From: Chrysomallon squamiferum
Taxonomy: Eukaryota; Mollusca; Gastropoda; Neomphalida; Peltospiridae
Assembly (NCBI GenBank): GCA_012295275.1
Contig: CM022666.1
Coordinates: forward strand, 15,110,940-15,174,939
Direction of reading: 5' to 3'
Length of the DNA stretch: 64,000 nt
Shown: positions 24,020-38,384 of the stretch, piece by piece
Layout of the letters: each line of letters begins with the position of its first letter
Position numbering within the stretch: position 1 is the stretch's first letter
Made by a program: the position numbers and the translations under genes
Notes under the pieces: generated by a model
The model's database searches: none
What the model was told of the DNA's origin: nothing
Seen by the model: the letters and a program-made list of their open reading frames with translations, nothing else

Positions 24020-24540
24020 GCAGGTGATAATTTATATCTTTTTGTTAACTTTACCTGTAATTTTTCAAGGTAAGCAGAAATAACTGGTCTCATGTTACTA
24101 GACAGTAATAATTATTTGCTGTTAATTTCAGGTTGAATAGATTTTTTACCTTGTACCTGTAATTTTTCAAGGTATGCAAAAATACCTGTTTTCTAGTTTG
24201 CTACTGCATTACAATAAATAACTGTTATTCTTTACTTCTATTGTTAATTAACAGACAGGTATGTGTTTTTCCTTGTACCTGTATATTTCTGAGGTAAACA
24301 ACAACAACAAAAATCTATTTTCTTTTGCTTTCACTCTGATTCAGTACACACTTTGTCTTCAAAGACATTGCTAATTACCAGTTAGATGAGTAATTTTATT
24401 TTTACCTGTTTATTTTCAAGGTGAGAAAAAAAAAAAAACCTTCTATTTTTCTTTTTACTACAATGATAATTATTTTTTCTATACCTATTGTTAATTACCA
24501 GACAGGTATGTGTTTTTACCTGCACATTTTCAAGGTGAGT
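24020..24540. repeat. degenerate roughly 115-bp tandem repeat with splice-like units
   Basis: Five units each contain an AG acceptor-like site, 33-46 nt including ACCTGTAATTTTTCAAG or a variant, and a GTAAGC, GTATGC, GTAAAC, GTGAGA or GTGAGT donor-like site. The enclosed segments are 24024-24069, 24132-24171, 24255-24293, 24382-24420 and 24502-24534. At least one carries stops in all frames, so they are not coding. Confidence 0.6.
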
Positions 24541-25119
24541 GAAAATACCTGTACTCTACAGCTGTAAGGTAATTGTTATTCTCCGTACCTGCTAACGATT
24601 GTTTGTTAGTAAATACTGTCTTAAAACATGTGAGAAAAAACAATTCTTCTGGATTGGTGATAAATATTTTTCTTTTTTGTTTCGCACTGGAAAATAATTT
24701 GCATTGCAGACATAGCACCTGCTTACAGAAATAGGACATGCAGACACACAGACACAGATACACAAACCCATACATGCACATGCACCACTGGTTTTTCATG
24801 CACAGACATCCATAGCGGCAGGTATTCATGTAAAGACATACGATGGTATATAATATGTTCCTAAAATATACAAGTATAGGTCATGAATGTTCACTGTTAT
24901 GTCATAGGTTTGTAAATATGTTGTTGTTACTATTATCATTATTATGTCTTTATTGAGCATGCAAACATACACACACACAAGGATACAGATATATGGGAAT
25001 GAATATTCATGTGTATGTATTTGCTTATGACATTAATGACTGTATTTTTTATACAGATCCATGCATATAATTATACTTACATACCTATATTTACCTTGAT
25101 CAACATTTACACTAATATA

Positions 25120-25800
25120 CTAATATAACTTGTTTGTATTATATAACTTACCAGTAATTACCTTGATCAAGATTTACAGTAACACAATTTATTTGTATTA
25201 TATTTACCTGTGTTTACCTCGATAAAGATTTACACTAACATAGTTTATTTGTATTATATTTACCTGTGTTTACCTCGATAAAGATTTACACTAACATAGT
25301 TTATTTGTATTATATTTACCTGTGTTTACCTGATAAAGTTAACATAGTTTATTTGTATTAAAGACCTGTGTTTTTACACTAACATAGTTTATTTGTATTA
25401 TATTGACCTGTGTTTACCTCAATAAAGATTTACACTAACATAGTTTATTTGTATTATATTGACCTGTGTTTACCTCGATAAAGATTTACACTAACATAGT
25501 TTATTTGTATTATATTTACCTGTGTTTACCTCGATAAAGATTTACACTAACATAGTTTATTTGTATTATATTTACCTGTGTTTACTTTGATAAAGATTTA
25601 CACTAACATAGTTTATTTGTATTATATTTACCTGTGTTTACCTCGATAAAGATTTACACTAACACAATTTATTTGTATTATATTTACCTGTGTTTACTTT
25701 GATAAAGATTTACACTAACACAATTTATTTGTATTATATTTACCTGTGTTTACTTTGATAAAGATTTACACTAACACAATTTATTTGTATTATACTGACC
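25120..25800. repeat. 56-bp tandem minisatellite
   Basis: About a dozen copies of a 56-bp unit containing ACACTAACATAGTTTATTTG and TACCTGTGTTTACCTCGATA. Inner copies are nearly identical and the ends diverge, one being shortened near 25330-25380. Confidence 0.95.
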
Positions 25801-26019
25801 TGTATTTGAGTAGATTTACACCTGTAACTTCAAACATGACTTAATGTTATCTGTAAACTCTTGAGTACTCAATAACTCAAACAGCATTGCTTGTTGCAGC
25901 CACAGAGCAAACTTTGCAGTTTAAAAACCATTTGTACACTTTTCTGTTTGACTTTCTCAGTTGAGAAAACATTCTGTGTAACTCCACATATCTGCTCTGT
26001 TTGGTTTATTATTTTGCAA

Positions 26020-26316
26020 TGGAATTTTTTTTTTTTTTTTTCTTGTACGGTTTCAGAAGTTTTTTCTTTTATGAGCCTTAGGTAGAAATGTGTTGTTTTT
26101 TTTTTTGTTTTTTTTTTTTTTTTTTTCTTTATTTTTTTTTTTTTTATTTTATTATTATTATTATTTATTTTTTTTGTAGTCTTTGGTAGAAATATTTTAT
26201 TGTTACAAACCTTCACTAGAGAGAAAACTAGTTTAAAAGAAATCATTTCTTATAGAAGCTTTCAGCAGAAACTTTTTAATTTTTAACTACCAAGGAAGAA
26301 ACTTTGTATTATTATT

Positions 26317-26356
<40 letters not shown>

Positions 26357-26390
26357 TTGTTTTTTGTTGTTTTTATTGTTATTATTATTG
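26020..26390. repeat. poly(T), (TTA)n and (TTG)n tracts
   Basis: Long T runs at 26028-26041 and 26096-26146, TTA near 26150-26165 and TTG at 26315-26355. ORFs here are Lys/Asn- or Phe-rich artefacts. Confidence 0.9.
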
Positions 26391-27042
26391 TATTACAAGC
26401 CTTTGTTAGAAATGTTTTTTTAATAATGAAGAAAATTTGAACAAAACATTCAGTTGAGAGTTGTACAAAACATTCAGTTGTAAGTGTTACAAAACATTCA
26501 GTTGTAAGTGTTACAAAACACTCACTTGTAAGTGTTACAAAACAGACTGTTTGTTTGTTTGTGCCAGCCCACAGTTACCTAGCAACTTGTTGCTAGGAGA
26601 AGATGACAAAACAAAGGGGTGAGATTCACATTCTCTCAGCATTTGAGGTTAAAGCAGAAACTTGTGAAAATAACAAATCTCTTTGAACTGCATCTTAAAG
26701 AGGTTCACTCTGTTGCAAAATTTTAAAGGCAACGAGTCAGGCATGTTTCCAAATGAGAAGAAAAATTTGTCACATGGAAATGACAGAAAGTCTAAATTAG
26801 ACGGAGAAAGAGAGAGGCTGAACACAATTAATGAAAGTTTGTCACATGGAAACGAGAAAATGTTTAAATAAATAAAGAGTAAATTAATGTGTATTAATTA
26901 ACTGACCTGTAATACATTCTATTATTAATTCTAATATTAATGATACTCTGTGATCTGCTCTTCTTAATCAGCAGAAAATATGTACTGTTTGAACCTTCCC
27001 ACAGACAGGGGTGTGTCTTTCGTGTTCTTTAGTAAATCGTGA

Positions 27043-27044
<2 letters not shown>

Positions 27045-27092
<48 letters not shown>
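27045..27092. repeat. (CA)n microsatellite
   Basis: Pure CA run. Further CA-rich DNA lies at 27480-27560. Confidence 0.97.
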
Positions 27093-27096
<4 letters not shown>

Positions 27097-27983
27097 CTGG
27101 TAATGTTTGGTTTCCACCCACCTGTCTGTGATATTATATCAGTCGAATAACTCTGATATCTGTCAGTGTGTTTATATACACAGATATTCCTCAATCAGCA
27201 GATTTTAAACAGTTTTGTATGTGTGTGAAGATTCTTTCTATCTTGGTTAACATTAAGAAAAAAGTATATGTATATTTATATGTATATGTATAGGTATATT
27301 TATATGATTATGTGTGTGTGTTCAAATTCAAAACTTAATGTGAACTGTTTATTTGTCTATGGGTTTGTGTATGTTTGTCTGTATGTATGTTTGTATATAT
27401 TTATGTATACAAGTATGTAGATACATACCTATTTATTGTGTATACTTATAAATGTATTCTGTCTCTTATAAATATAAGACACACATACACACACATGCAT
27501 GCACATGCACACACACACACACACATACAAGCACACACACACACAAACACACACACATTTGACCTCTGACAGACAAACAGACACACATATTTCACACATC
27601 CCAGGTAAGTTTTTTACGCTAGGTAAGCAGGTAACAGGATCTGTGTTACTGCAGTCCTGGGAAAGATGAGTGAACGGTGAGCGGTGAGCAGTGAGGCAGT
27701 CAGTCACAACTCACTTCACCACAACACTCCAACAGAGAGCAGTCACATCAGTGACTGTGGGAAAACTAGACACAAAGACTTCCCCCACACCTACTGTACC
27801 TGTAGCTATGACAACGACTGGTTTTATTTGTTTATTTACATAGTGTAACTTGTAAGTGATATCTTCAGACTGGGGTGTAATAACAGTTGTCATAGTGATA
27901 ATGATAGATTTTACTGAGTGCATTTTCGTTTTTGTATTCATAATAATAATAATTTACTTTTTTGGGACTATCAGGTTTTTTAT

Positions 27984-27987
27984 TACA

Positions 27988-28046
<59 letters not shown>

Positions 28047-28080
28047 GTTTTATTTTTTTATTATTTATTATTATTATTAT
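27984..28080. repeat. (TTA)n microsatellite
   Basis: ATT/TTA run of about 62 bp, then a second short run. Poly-Ile and poly-Tyr ORFs are artefacts. Confidence 0.97.
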
Positions 28081-28634
28081 GTTTATAGTTATCTTGAAAT
28101 TTAAAAAAAATATATTTGATTCATCATTCAAAAATATCACTGTTAGTATATATGTATTTGCTTGTCACCTTGTACACACACAAACACACACATACACACA
28201 CATACACACATTCTGTAAAAATATAACTTTATAAAATAATTTAAAACAAATTTTAAAATTATAAAAGATTACATTAAAGGACTTTAATTTGTTAAGCATG
28301 ACTTGCTATCATAATGAATAGTTAAATATTATCATTAGTCATTAACATCTGGAATGATGATGATGATCATCACATTCTGTACACTCACATCATCAGTTAT
28401 GATGATAATCATTACAATCACAGTAATCAGTTGTATTGGCCTCCATTTGTTTTTTCAGTCTGCTACTAAATATAACATAATTACTTTATATAAAAAATCA
28501 ACAAAAAAAAAATCAATTGTCCTAATTCTTTTTCTCTTCTATGTTTAGGTTATTGTAAAATTAATAACTTGATTAATTCTTGCCTGAATATTTATTGGAT
28601 TTTATGTACCATTGTCATTCACTCAGAAAAAAAA

Positions 28635-28702
28635 TGTATGTATGAATGTATATGTACTAGTGTATATGTGTGCGTGTGTGAAATGTGTGTGTGTAATATG
28701 TA

Positions 28703-28742
<40 letters not shown>

Positions 28743-28748
28743 TCTGTG

Positions 28749-28811
<63 letters not shown>

Positions 28812-28910
28812 GTATGTATATAAAAATATGTATATGTGTTTATATATGTATGTATTCATGCATTTTTGTTTTTTGGTGTGTGTGTGTGTATGTGTGTATG
28901 TGTTTGATAA
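28635..28910. repeat. TG/TA/TATG compound microsatellite
   Basis: A mix of (TA)n at 28710-28740 and (TG)n at 28759-28795 with imperfect TATG stretches, giving artefactual Tyr/Val/Cys- and Thr/His-rich ORFs on both strands. Confidence 0.95.
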
Positions 28911-30778
28911 AAAGATAAACGAAACATACAGACCACAAGTTGAGGTACATGAACAGTTAATGACTGTAATTTCAAGTACATTAGCAGTAAGCACTTTTCC
29001 ATCAGAATTAATGCACGTTTATTGTTTAATTATTCACATGAGCACTCATGTAAAAACTTCTTTTTATCCCAACTAAATGTGTGTTACATGTTGTATTACA
29101 TGTACATGTGTGAGTTACATCTATGTGTGTATGTGGTACATCTTGTATTACATGTATGTGTGTGTGTGTTACATCTTGTATTACATGTATGTGTGTGTGT
29201 GTTACATCTTGTATTACATGGCAGTATATTTTCTCTTTGTGCTAGAGAAATGACTTTAATAGCTGTGAGAGAAAATCAATGTACTACCTAACAATCGATG
29301 AATGCCTCAAACAGTGGCTCAGTGAGATAAATAGCCAGAACATTAATAAAGAATTTAATTTTAAATATATATGTATGTCACTGTGTGTATGTGAGAGTGT
29401 TTGTGTGGGGCTGTGGGTGGGTGGGTAGGTGTGTGTGTGAGGGTGGAGATCACTCTCTACTGACAACACTTTTAAACTGTGGTTAAGTAGAAATACACAG
29501 CATCCTGGTATCATACTGGACTTGAGAAAAGTGTGATACCATGCAGTGAATACTGCAGACATTCAGTTTTCAGTGTTACAACTTGGCTCACTGTGACCAC
29601 TGACCACGTTCTGTTAGTTATACGTTGAATGTGCTGTGTCCTTTATTAGTCTTAAATATATCACATCATTAGCGTTGTTAATTTCACCATCAGTGTTACT
29701 CATGTCATCAGAGATTTGTTAGTTTTCTGTGACATGTTACAGAGTGTCCTTTGTAACCCCTCTTTTCAGCACCTAATCAGAATAACACATTTGTATGTGT
29801 ATATATATAAATGTGTGTGTGTTTTGTGTATGTGTGCATATATATATGTGTGTGTGTGTGTGTGTGTATTATATATGTGTGTATGTGAGTTAATATATAT
29901 ATAAACTCTTCACATATACTGTTCTTTGTCACAAAATTTTATTTGCATCTTTCTTTACAAGTCTCAGTTCTTTTCGTTAAACTTCTGCCTGGTCATTTTG
30001 GGCTGGTACACGAAATGTTTTAATGCTGCTTGTGGGTGTGTTTAACTTTTTGCTTTCTTTCGTTAGAAATCTGTTGATGCACATACAAACAGCATCTTTA
30101 TTTTCCAAAACTATTTATAAATTATTTGATGTACTGTTTGTGTGTTAAGAAAAACCCATCAAAACATCGCTGAAATTTTAAATCTATTATTTACATTTAT
30201 TTATTTTTATCAGTTTATAATTAATCAGATAATCAACACAGTAAAATATATTAGGCTGAATAATAATATATATATATATTTTTTGTTTTAATTTTTTTAA
30301 TATTTAATATAAATTTAATTATGTGCCACAATAAGAATATATCATAATTTATTTATTTTAATTGTTTTTCTATCTAGTTTAATATTTTTCTAACAAAAAA
30401 TTTAAATTTTATTTATTTTTTTATTTTTTTATTTAGGTTTTTAAATATTCTTTTCCATTAAAATCTCAGAACTAGGACTTCACACTAATTGCATTATTAT
30501 TTTATTTTGTTTTTTCTAGTTGTTAGATATTTATTAATTTATTCCTTTCCTTCCAAATTTAAAGATTATTATTCTGTAACATTTTTCAGTCCTGTCCTCA
30601 AATTCAGTTAGTGATTTTAGACCCATTTGATGTTCAGTTTCATATGCATTCTTTAAACTAGAATAAATAGTTTATAAATATTTACAACTTGGTTTAATGT
30701 GTTAATACATTTTAATTGTTTTGCCAATAAAAACCTAACATACAAGTCTCAACATTTTTCTCTTTTTGTTTCTTTCAG

Positions 30779-31241
30779 ATTTTAGAAATATTTTTTACCT
30801 TGGAAGACTAAACCACAAGCATTCTCATGACATCTTAGGATCATGTGACCAGCTTGACCAATCAGAGGCATTGAAACAAAGATGCATCCTAAAGTGCATC
30901 AGCTCACCAGTCAAAAAATTCCTTTTGTAAAATGAGCACGTGTCGGAACTGGATATTAGCTGTCATTGATGTGGGTTTTTAACAAGAGTTTCGGAAGATT
31001 GATTCTGTTAAATAAGTGCTCAGGACTGAGTATTGTAGACAGAAAATAGATTTATATTCTATTTTAGTTTGTATTATTTCAACCAATGATTTGAAAGAAT
31101 GTATCTTTTTGTATACATGTATATATTTATATATATATATTTTAATTATTCATTTGCAATAACTGTTTTCAAATACATTCTTGGAAATTTATGTATTTAA
31201 ATGAATTATTTTTTTATTTTGTCTTTTATTTTTGACTTTGA

Positions 31242-31291
<50 letters not shown>

Positions 31292-31475
31292 GAGCTATTT
31301 TGTTCTTATTTGTTTTCATTCTTTTTTCTTTCTTTTTCTTTATTATTTTTAATTTTTGTTGTTTTGATGTATTTGTTATGATTTCACTGTTAACCAGATC
31401 TCCAACCTGTAACAAATTACCTGTTTTAATTGTTTTGTATTTATCAAAAATAAATAAAGCATGTTTTTAAAAACA
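30779..31475 (+). other. probable 3' UTR terminal exon of Rap2
   Basis: It follows a strong acceptor and begins with about 350 bp of non-repetitive sequence without a useful ORF. It then passes a (TTA)n tract (31245-31290) and reaches tandem AATAAA signals at 31449-31454 and 31453-31458. T/GT-rich sequence follows. Confidence 0.5.
31449..31458 (+). terminator. tandem poly(A) signals
   Basis: Two overlapping AATAAA hexamers, followed within about 30 bp by TTTTT and GTTTGTTAG, a plausible downstream element. Confidence 0.55.
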
Positions 31476-31627
31476 GTTTGTTAGTTCATATGGCAAATAC
31501 ACACAGACACACACTGAGATATCCAGACAGACAAAAAGAAATCTAAATAGAAAGAATTTAAACCATGTACAACATTTTAAAAATTAAATTAACAACTGAA
31601 TTCTTCTTCTTTAAATCATTATTATTA

Positions 31628-31671
<44 letters not shown>

Positions 31672-32266
31672 ATTTTATTTATTTATTTATTTATTGTACT
31701 CCATATTTATTTTTAATAACTACAATATCACTAAATATTATTTTTAATCAGAATCATTTACATTTATTTATTTTTCAATTTGTAATTAATTAAATAGTCA
31801 ACTCAGTGAGATATACTTTGCTCAATAATCATTTTTTTTTTTTTTTTTTTTTCCCAATTAATAAAACAAGTTGTATGTTACAAGAAATGTGTAATCATTA
31901 GTTATTTATGTTAATTAATTTACATTCTAATTTATTGGATTTATTTAACTTCTGTATAATATTTATTGACAGATCAGCTTTCAACATGGTGTAAAATGGA
32001 ATTTCAGGGTTAGATTAACAAAGACGTGCATGCACCCATACATACATATGTGTTTATGTATGTATGTATGTATGGGTGTATGTATGTTGATAGATACATA
32101 CATATATATATATATACATACATATCTTGCAATCACTATAAACAATGGCAAGATATGATAATAACTAGACAAACCTTTGTATTTATTTTTGGTTACTGCA
32201 GAGCCTCGTTGCATCTGCCATTCTTACCTTTGCAGAATAAAGCCAATATCTTAAAACAGAAACAGT

Positions 32267-32320
<54 letters not shown>

Positions 32321-32628
32321 AGATATGGAGATTTGGGGCACTCTCTCTGCATCAAAAGAATTTAAACAGTTCAGTTCAATTCAGAGCCAGATTTAACTAA
32401 GATCCAAACTCAGGGTGTCACATCTGAGAGGGCATTTTTGAGTTTCTGTTGAGTTATTATTCTGGTTAATGCTCATTAAACAAGGCCTTACAGATCTGTT
32501 TGAATTTCAGTTATTACTGTTGATATTTAAAACTTGTTAAACAAACACTTGGAGGACTCTGTTAATTTCGGTTCACTTATTGAACGATGTTATTATTCTC
32601 TGTTGATTTTTTTTTTTTTTTTTGTCAG

Positions 32629-32691
32629 TCAGAGCTTCTAAAGTTTTACCTGGATGAGCAGTTCACTGCGTGTAAAATTCAGTTTTATTTG
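32629..32691 (+). other. exon-like segment, open in one frame
   Basis: 63 nt between a T-rich TTTGTCAG acceptor and a GTGAGT donor. Frame 0 is open for 21 codons, starting SELLKFYLDE and ending KIQFYL; both other frames have stops. Base use is less AT-skewed than the surroundings. Product not recognised; it could be chance. Confidence 0.3.
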
Positions 32692-33471
32692 GTGAGTTAA
32701 TATTCTGTTTAATTTAATGATTTGCCAAACATTTGCTAAAATAATTTTTCTAAGTTTTACTACAGTAATTATATGTGTGTGCACATACACACTCACACAC
32801 ACACACATGTCAAATAATCATTTTCAAAATTATTCTTAGGTCAAATAAATAAAACAGATTTGTCTTATCAAAAAATGTGTAAATAAATTTTAGAATATGT
32901 AGTGAAAACAGTAAATAATAATAAAAATAATAATAAGGTAAGAGTTAAAAAAAAAAGAAAAAAAACATAATTACAGTCAGACTTGTTATCCTTTATTTTT
33001 TTGAAAAAGTAACAGATTTATAACAAAATAAAATAATAATAATATATATATATATTTGATGATAAAAAATATTTAAATTTAGTGAACAAGAAAACGTGTT
33101 GTAACACTAACTGATCAAGAGTGAAGAACATGGAAAAATTGCCTGTTTCACTTTTTTAACATTTCAGTTAGTGAAATGTTCTCTTAGCAAGAAATAAAAT
33201 GTATTTATAACACACCACAAACAGTGGACTTTATTCAGTAAAACATAGACACAGTCTCATTATCCCGTTCCAAACTGGCATATTTCTGTTTTTTCAGTTC
33301 AGATAACTTTGAAGCCATTTCTACGTTATAACACATTTAAACTGACTTCTGTAACTGATCATGTTTTTTATTCCACAATTCATTTTCCAGAAGCAATAAT
33401 TATTAAGTATTTTTATGATTTTTTTACCTGATTTTTCTTTTGAGAATATTTTTCTTTTGTTTATTTCACAG

Positions 33472-33520
33472 AAAGTGTATGTGGAACAAAGCAAATAAAA
33501 AAGGTTTTTGAAAATTTTGT
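33472..33520 (+). other. possible terminal exon with stop and poly(A) signal
   Basis: After a TTTGTTTATTTCACAG acceptor, the frame continuing from 32691 in phase 0 reads KVYVEQSK and TAA. AATAAA at 33494-33499 overlaps the stop and is followed by GT/T-rich DNA. Weak on its own; consistent with the segment at 32629. Confidence 0.25.
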
Positions 33521-33834
33521 GTTTTTCAAAATAATTATTACTTTCTTGGAAAATTCTTGAAAAGGCCTGAATTCACGAAATCTCCCAGGTAAATCAGAAA
33601 AACTGTCATCTTTTTAATTCAGTGATTGTTTTCATAGATCATGAATTACAGTCATGAAAACCAAAAATGAATAGTAATCATAATTAATTTAAATATGAAA
33701 ATGTAAAAAAAATGTCTTATTTATATATTTGCTTTCTTTTTATATCTGAAATTTAACTTTAAAAATTATTATTTATTTAATTCGCTAGACAGTCCAAATT
33801 AACATTTATTTAATAAAGAAAGAATTTAATAATT

Positions 33835-33878
<44 letters not shown>

Positions 33879-34537
33879 TAATAAATAAATATGTAAAAAT
33901 GAACATAAATAAGAAAAATAATTTGTTTAAATTAGACATCTTCACTATTTTTAAATTTCATAAATTTTAATATCTAAAAAGGCTTATTTTTAATTTGAAA
34001 CATTTATTTGTGTTGTAGACAGCATATTCTGAACACTGTATAATCTCTTCTCTTTTGATATTTTTAAAACCATTTTGCTTTGCTTTTATTTGTCTTTTTT
34101 TTTTTTTTTTTTTAATTTCAAACCATATATAACATGAAAAAGAACAAATTTGAAATGGGACTGAACAAATATACAAAACAGAAAAAACAAAACAAAAAAA
34201 ACATGTTTAATATTTTCAGTATTATGTGCAATCATAAATTAATATCAATACAACATTTGAAAATAATTATGTTATCATAATTAACATAACATTATTTTTT
34301 TTAAATTGAAATGCTTATTTCATCTGATGCATTTAATATGATTTTTATTGCACACATAAATTGTTCATTTACATTTTTTTATACTTCACAATAAACTAAA
34401 CAAAAGTTACATTTACTAATCTTATTTTTATTTTATTTTTTAAATTCAGATTGACTAATAATTAAATTCATTAAAATATCAATCATTTTTAAAAAAAAAT
34501 AATAAGAAAAAGAAAAGCATAAATAAAAAAAAAAAAA

Positions 34538-34576
<39 letters not shown>

Positions 34577-35777
34577 AACAAAAAAGAAGAAGAAATTGAT
34601 AGTTAATTTTAAAACAGTTTGAAGATATTTAATATCTGTATATATTGTATTGTTCCAATTGATTTGTTTAATTGTTTGAGACAGCCAATCTTTGCTGCTA
34701 AAAAACTTAGAGGCATATTATTATCATACTTTATTATTGGCTAAGTTTGGCATTTCAAACAATATACATTTAGGTTGTTTGTTCAATTCACCGGTGTAAA
34801 TGGTAAATAATCAATTCATTGATTTACTAGCTAAAAGAAAAACTATGTTAATACTTCTTTAGCAAAATTGTGTTAATTATATATATATATATAAAACCAG
34901 AAGTTTTTTTTTTTTTTTTTTTATAAATCTACTCTGAAACTGTATCTGCTTTGAAACTGTATAAAACTATTACCTTTTTATTACTGTTACTAATTTTAAT
35001 ATTACTAATCCTGCTATTACTTACTGCTACTGTTGTTATTGCTATTATAATAGTAACTTAATAATTATTATGTTTAATGTAACAACTAATTCACAAAGCT
35101 AAAGTAGATCTTATTTTACAATCTTAAATTTATCCATTTGTAATTTTTATAAAAATTGCTAAATGTTAACTCTTTTTTTTTTAGACATTTTGGATGTAGC
35201 AGCCATGAAGTTACTACTTTATTATCATAAACTAATTTAATAAAACAAAAATAAAAAATAATTAAAATACCATTTCAGTTAAAATTAAATGAAATGTTTT
35301 TAATAATATAATAATATAAAAAAAATCCTGATATAATGAATAAAAGCTGGTTGTTTAATAAATACTAATTATTTGTAGTTTCTGAATATTTTCTTCAAAT
35401 TATTAAACTATTTAAAATATAATTAATATGAATTTGAATAGTTTCAGTTTATTTTCATTAGCTGTTCTTAATTTAATTTTTTAAAATTATTTTTTTTAAC
35501 CTTAGCACAAAAGCTGTTAACAGAAATCTTTGTTAAATAGCATAACAATACATTATTTATTGTAAAAGAAAAAAAAATTTTTTTTTATTTATTTACATGA
35601 TTTATTTTATAAAACTATTTTACCATCACTGAGCAAATATCTTGTAGAATCATAGAGCCTGAAATTTGATAATTAACATAATTATTTAACTATAAATCGA
35701 GTTTGCTTTACTAAAATGTAACAACCTTAAGTTTGTCATGTGACAGTAAGATTCATATGAAGGTAATCAAAATGCTG

Positions 35778-35823
<46 letters not shown>

Positions 35824-37375
35824 CTTTTTAAAACAATTATTTTATTTATTTATTTTCTTTTAATTATTCTTTCAAACTGATTTCTGTTTTCCTGTTTTTG
35901 CTTCCATGTGTGTAAATATGTGAATATTACAATATTTTTAGGTACAAAATGCATAACAATGGTGCCAAAGCTTTACATAAAATAAAGTTATCATTCTGCC
36001 ATCAAGAACAGTCTGAAAACAGAGAAGATTTTATTGTTTTTGTTGCCCATTAATAACGATTCCTTTGAATGTGAAAATAATCATTGAACTTTGTTTCATT
36101 TTCTTAAATAAATGCATACGACACATAACATTTTGTTTCTTTTCTGTTTTTATTGGTATTTACTTTAGATGATTTTACAGCTAGTGATTATCTACTGTGA
36201 AAGGGTTGTATAATGTGTGCAGCTCACTCCATTTTGTTTTTTTTAATGAATTTTTTTGATGGTTATTAAAATTCATGTTTCAGTGACATTCTTTTCATGA
36301 ACAATTAATGAAATAGCATGTATTATGAGTATGTGTGTGTGTGTGTGTGTGTGTCTGTGTGTGTGTTTCATTGTTTAATCAGGCCAACATCTTTAACATC
36401 TTTATGAGTCATCTCCTGTCTTTGTCAACATGGTACTTACTGTAGAATCGAAATTTTTATTAACCAACAGATGTTAAAATTCTAATTAAATATAGGTCAT
36501 CAGTATATTAATAACACCAACAGGAGTAATGTTTTTATTAATTATAAATAATGATGATGATAATGATAAAATAGTAACAATAAATTAAAATTAAAAATTA
36601 ACAATATCATTAGAATTATTAATAAATAAATAAATAAATAAATAAGTAATTAATTAAATAAAACGTAACATAAACAAAACACGACCTTAGTAAAAAGAAC
36701 AGTTATTTTGTATCTTAAAGTTGAGTAATTTATTAATAAATTATAAATATTCCATGTATCTGTAAATCATTTGCATATTTTCATACGTACACTGAATCAG
36801 AAATGAACCATATATACGAAAACACGTTTTTATTATATTCTACATTCACGTAAAAAACAAGAATAAAAGAAAAAAAAGAAAGTAAGAAAAACAACGAAAG
36901 AACACACAAATAGGGCCTACTCTCAATCACACACAGACATATTTACACAAAAATACACACACACAGACACACATACATAAACATACATGGACACACACAG
37001 ACACAAATATTCCCAGGCAGCCATGACCTCTCTTTCATTGACCTATTCACGTGACCTGTGACACTACTATCTGCAGTTTCAAGAACGCGTTCGGCTGCCG
37101 TGTTAAACTGACGATTTCCACTGATTATTTTCACGAAGTCAGATTATGTTGTGTACTAACAGTCAAATATGTCTTCCCATTTCAATGAAACTGATACGTT
37201 TTGCGTTTTATGTTTTCACCATTTTCAAAGTTTAAGGCATTTCTTTCTTGTGTTTTTTCTTTTTTTAATCTTTTTTCTTTATTTTTATTTTGTTTTTCTT
37301 ATAATTTTTTTAATATTAAACACGCACACACACATGCACACGCACAGAAGCAAGCACAATATATGTTTATAAATT

Positions 37376-37540
37376 ATTTATTTATTTATTTATTTTATCA
37401 TCATCATCATCATCATCATTATCATCATCATCATCATCATCATCATCATTATTATTGTTATTATTATCATTTATTTATTTATTTGTTTATTTACTTATTT
37501 GTTTATTTACTTATTTTATTTTATTTTTTGATATCATGTT
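37376..37540. repeat. TTTA / ATC / TTA / TTTA compound microsatellite
   Basis: Includes (ATC)n at about 37398-37450 that reads as poly-His in one frame; no gene. Confidence 0.95.
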
Positions 37541-38384
37541 TGTACATTGCATTTTGATGTTGTAATGTGCCAGACTTTTATTTATCATAATCTTTGATTT
37601 CATTAAAACTAATATAATCTTAATTCTACTTTTTATCATTGAAATGTTTTCTCTAACTTGAAAACTTCAGAGCATTTTTAAAATTCTTAAATCTTAAAAA
37701 AAAAAACAAAAAAAAAAAATCATATTTTTGGTTACTATACCATCTTGGTTAAAGTTCTCTGTGAAAATAGCATATGTATGTATTTATATCAGGATTTTCT
37801 TTTGGAGCTTTTTAAAGCACAAAGCACAACACACACACACACACATATAAGTGTTGATGTTTCTTGTTTTCATTTTTAACATATATTTGTATATTTATTT
37901 TGTATATTTTTTATTTATCTTTTGTAAAGTATTTATTTTGTATATTTATTATTTTTTAAGTATATTTATTTATTTTTCATATTTTTATTTTAAAATAAAT
38001 ATAAAATAGATATATTAAAAAATCAAAACAATAAAAAAAAATATGATTTACACACAAAAAAAAAAAAAGATACATATATCACTATATGTGTATGTGTATA
38101 TCTATATATATATAGGTGTGTGTGTGTGTTGTGTTTAAAAACTATGTCAAACAAAACTGAATTAGTTGATTAAATAATGACCTTGACCTATAAAGGATTT
38201 AACAACCAGTTTCCATTTACAGTATGCACTGTAATGTGAAGATAATTATAGATGTTCTACATAATGACAGGAATACAATATTCATAAGTACCAATAAAAA
38301 GAATAACATGTTTCTGTCCCCAAGCTACTTACTGTGTTGTGAATGTTTTTAAATAAACTTTATTAAAATAAGTTAGTTAAGAGA

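Noticed and set aside
20300-25800. Tandem arrays that superficially resemble a CRISPR array
   Set aside because: Units are directly contiguous or degenerate, with no unique spacers, and the genome is eukaryotic.
26571-26600. Hairpin CCTAGCAA-CTTG-TTGCTAGG
   Set aside because: An 8-bp stem in isolation; no element, RNA gene or terminator context.
27640-27690. 22-nt exon-like segment TCCTGGGAAAGATGAGTGAA followed by a GTGAGC donor
   Set aside because: Single occurrence with no partner exon or frame evidence; inside the Rap2 intron.
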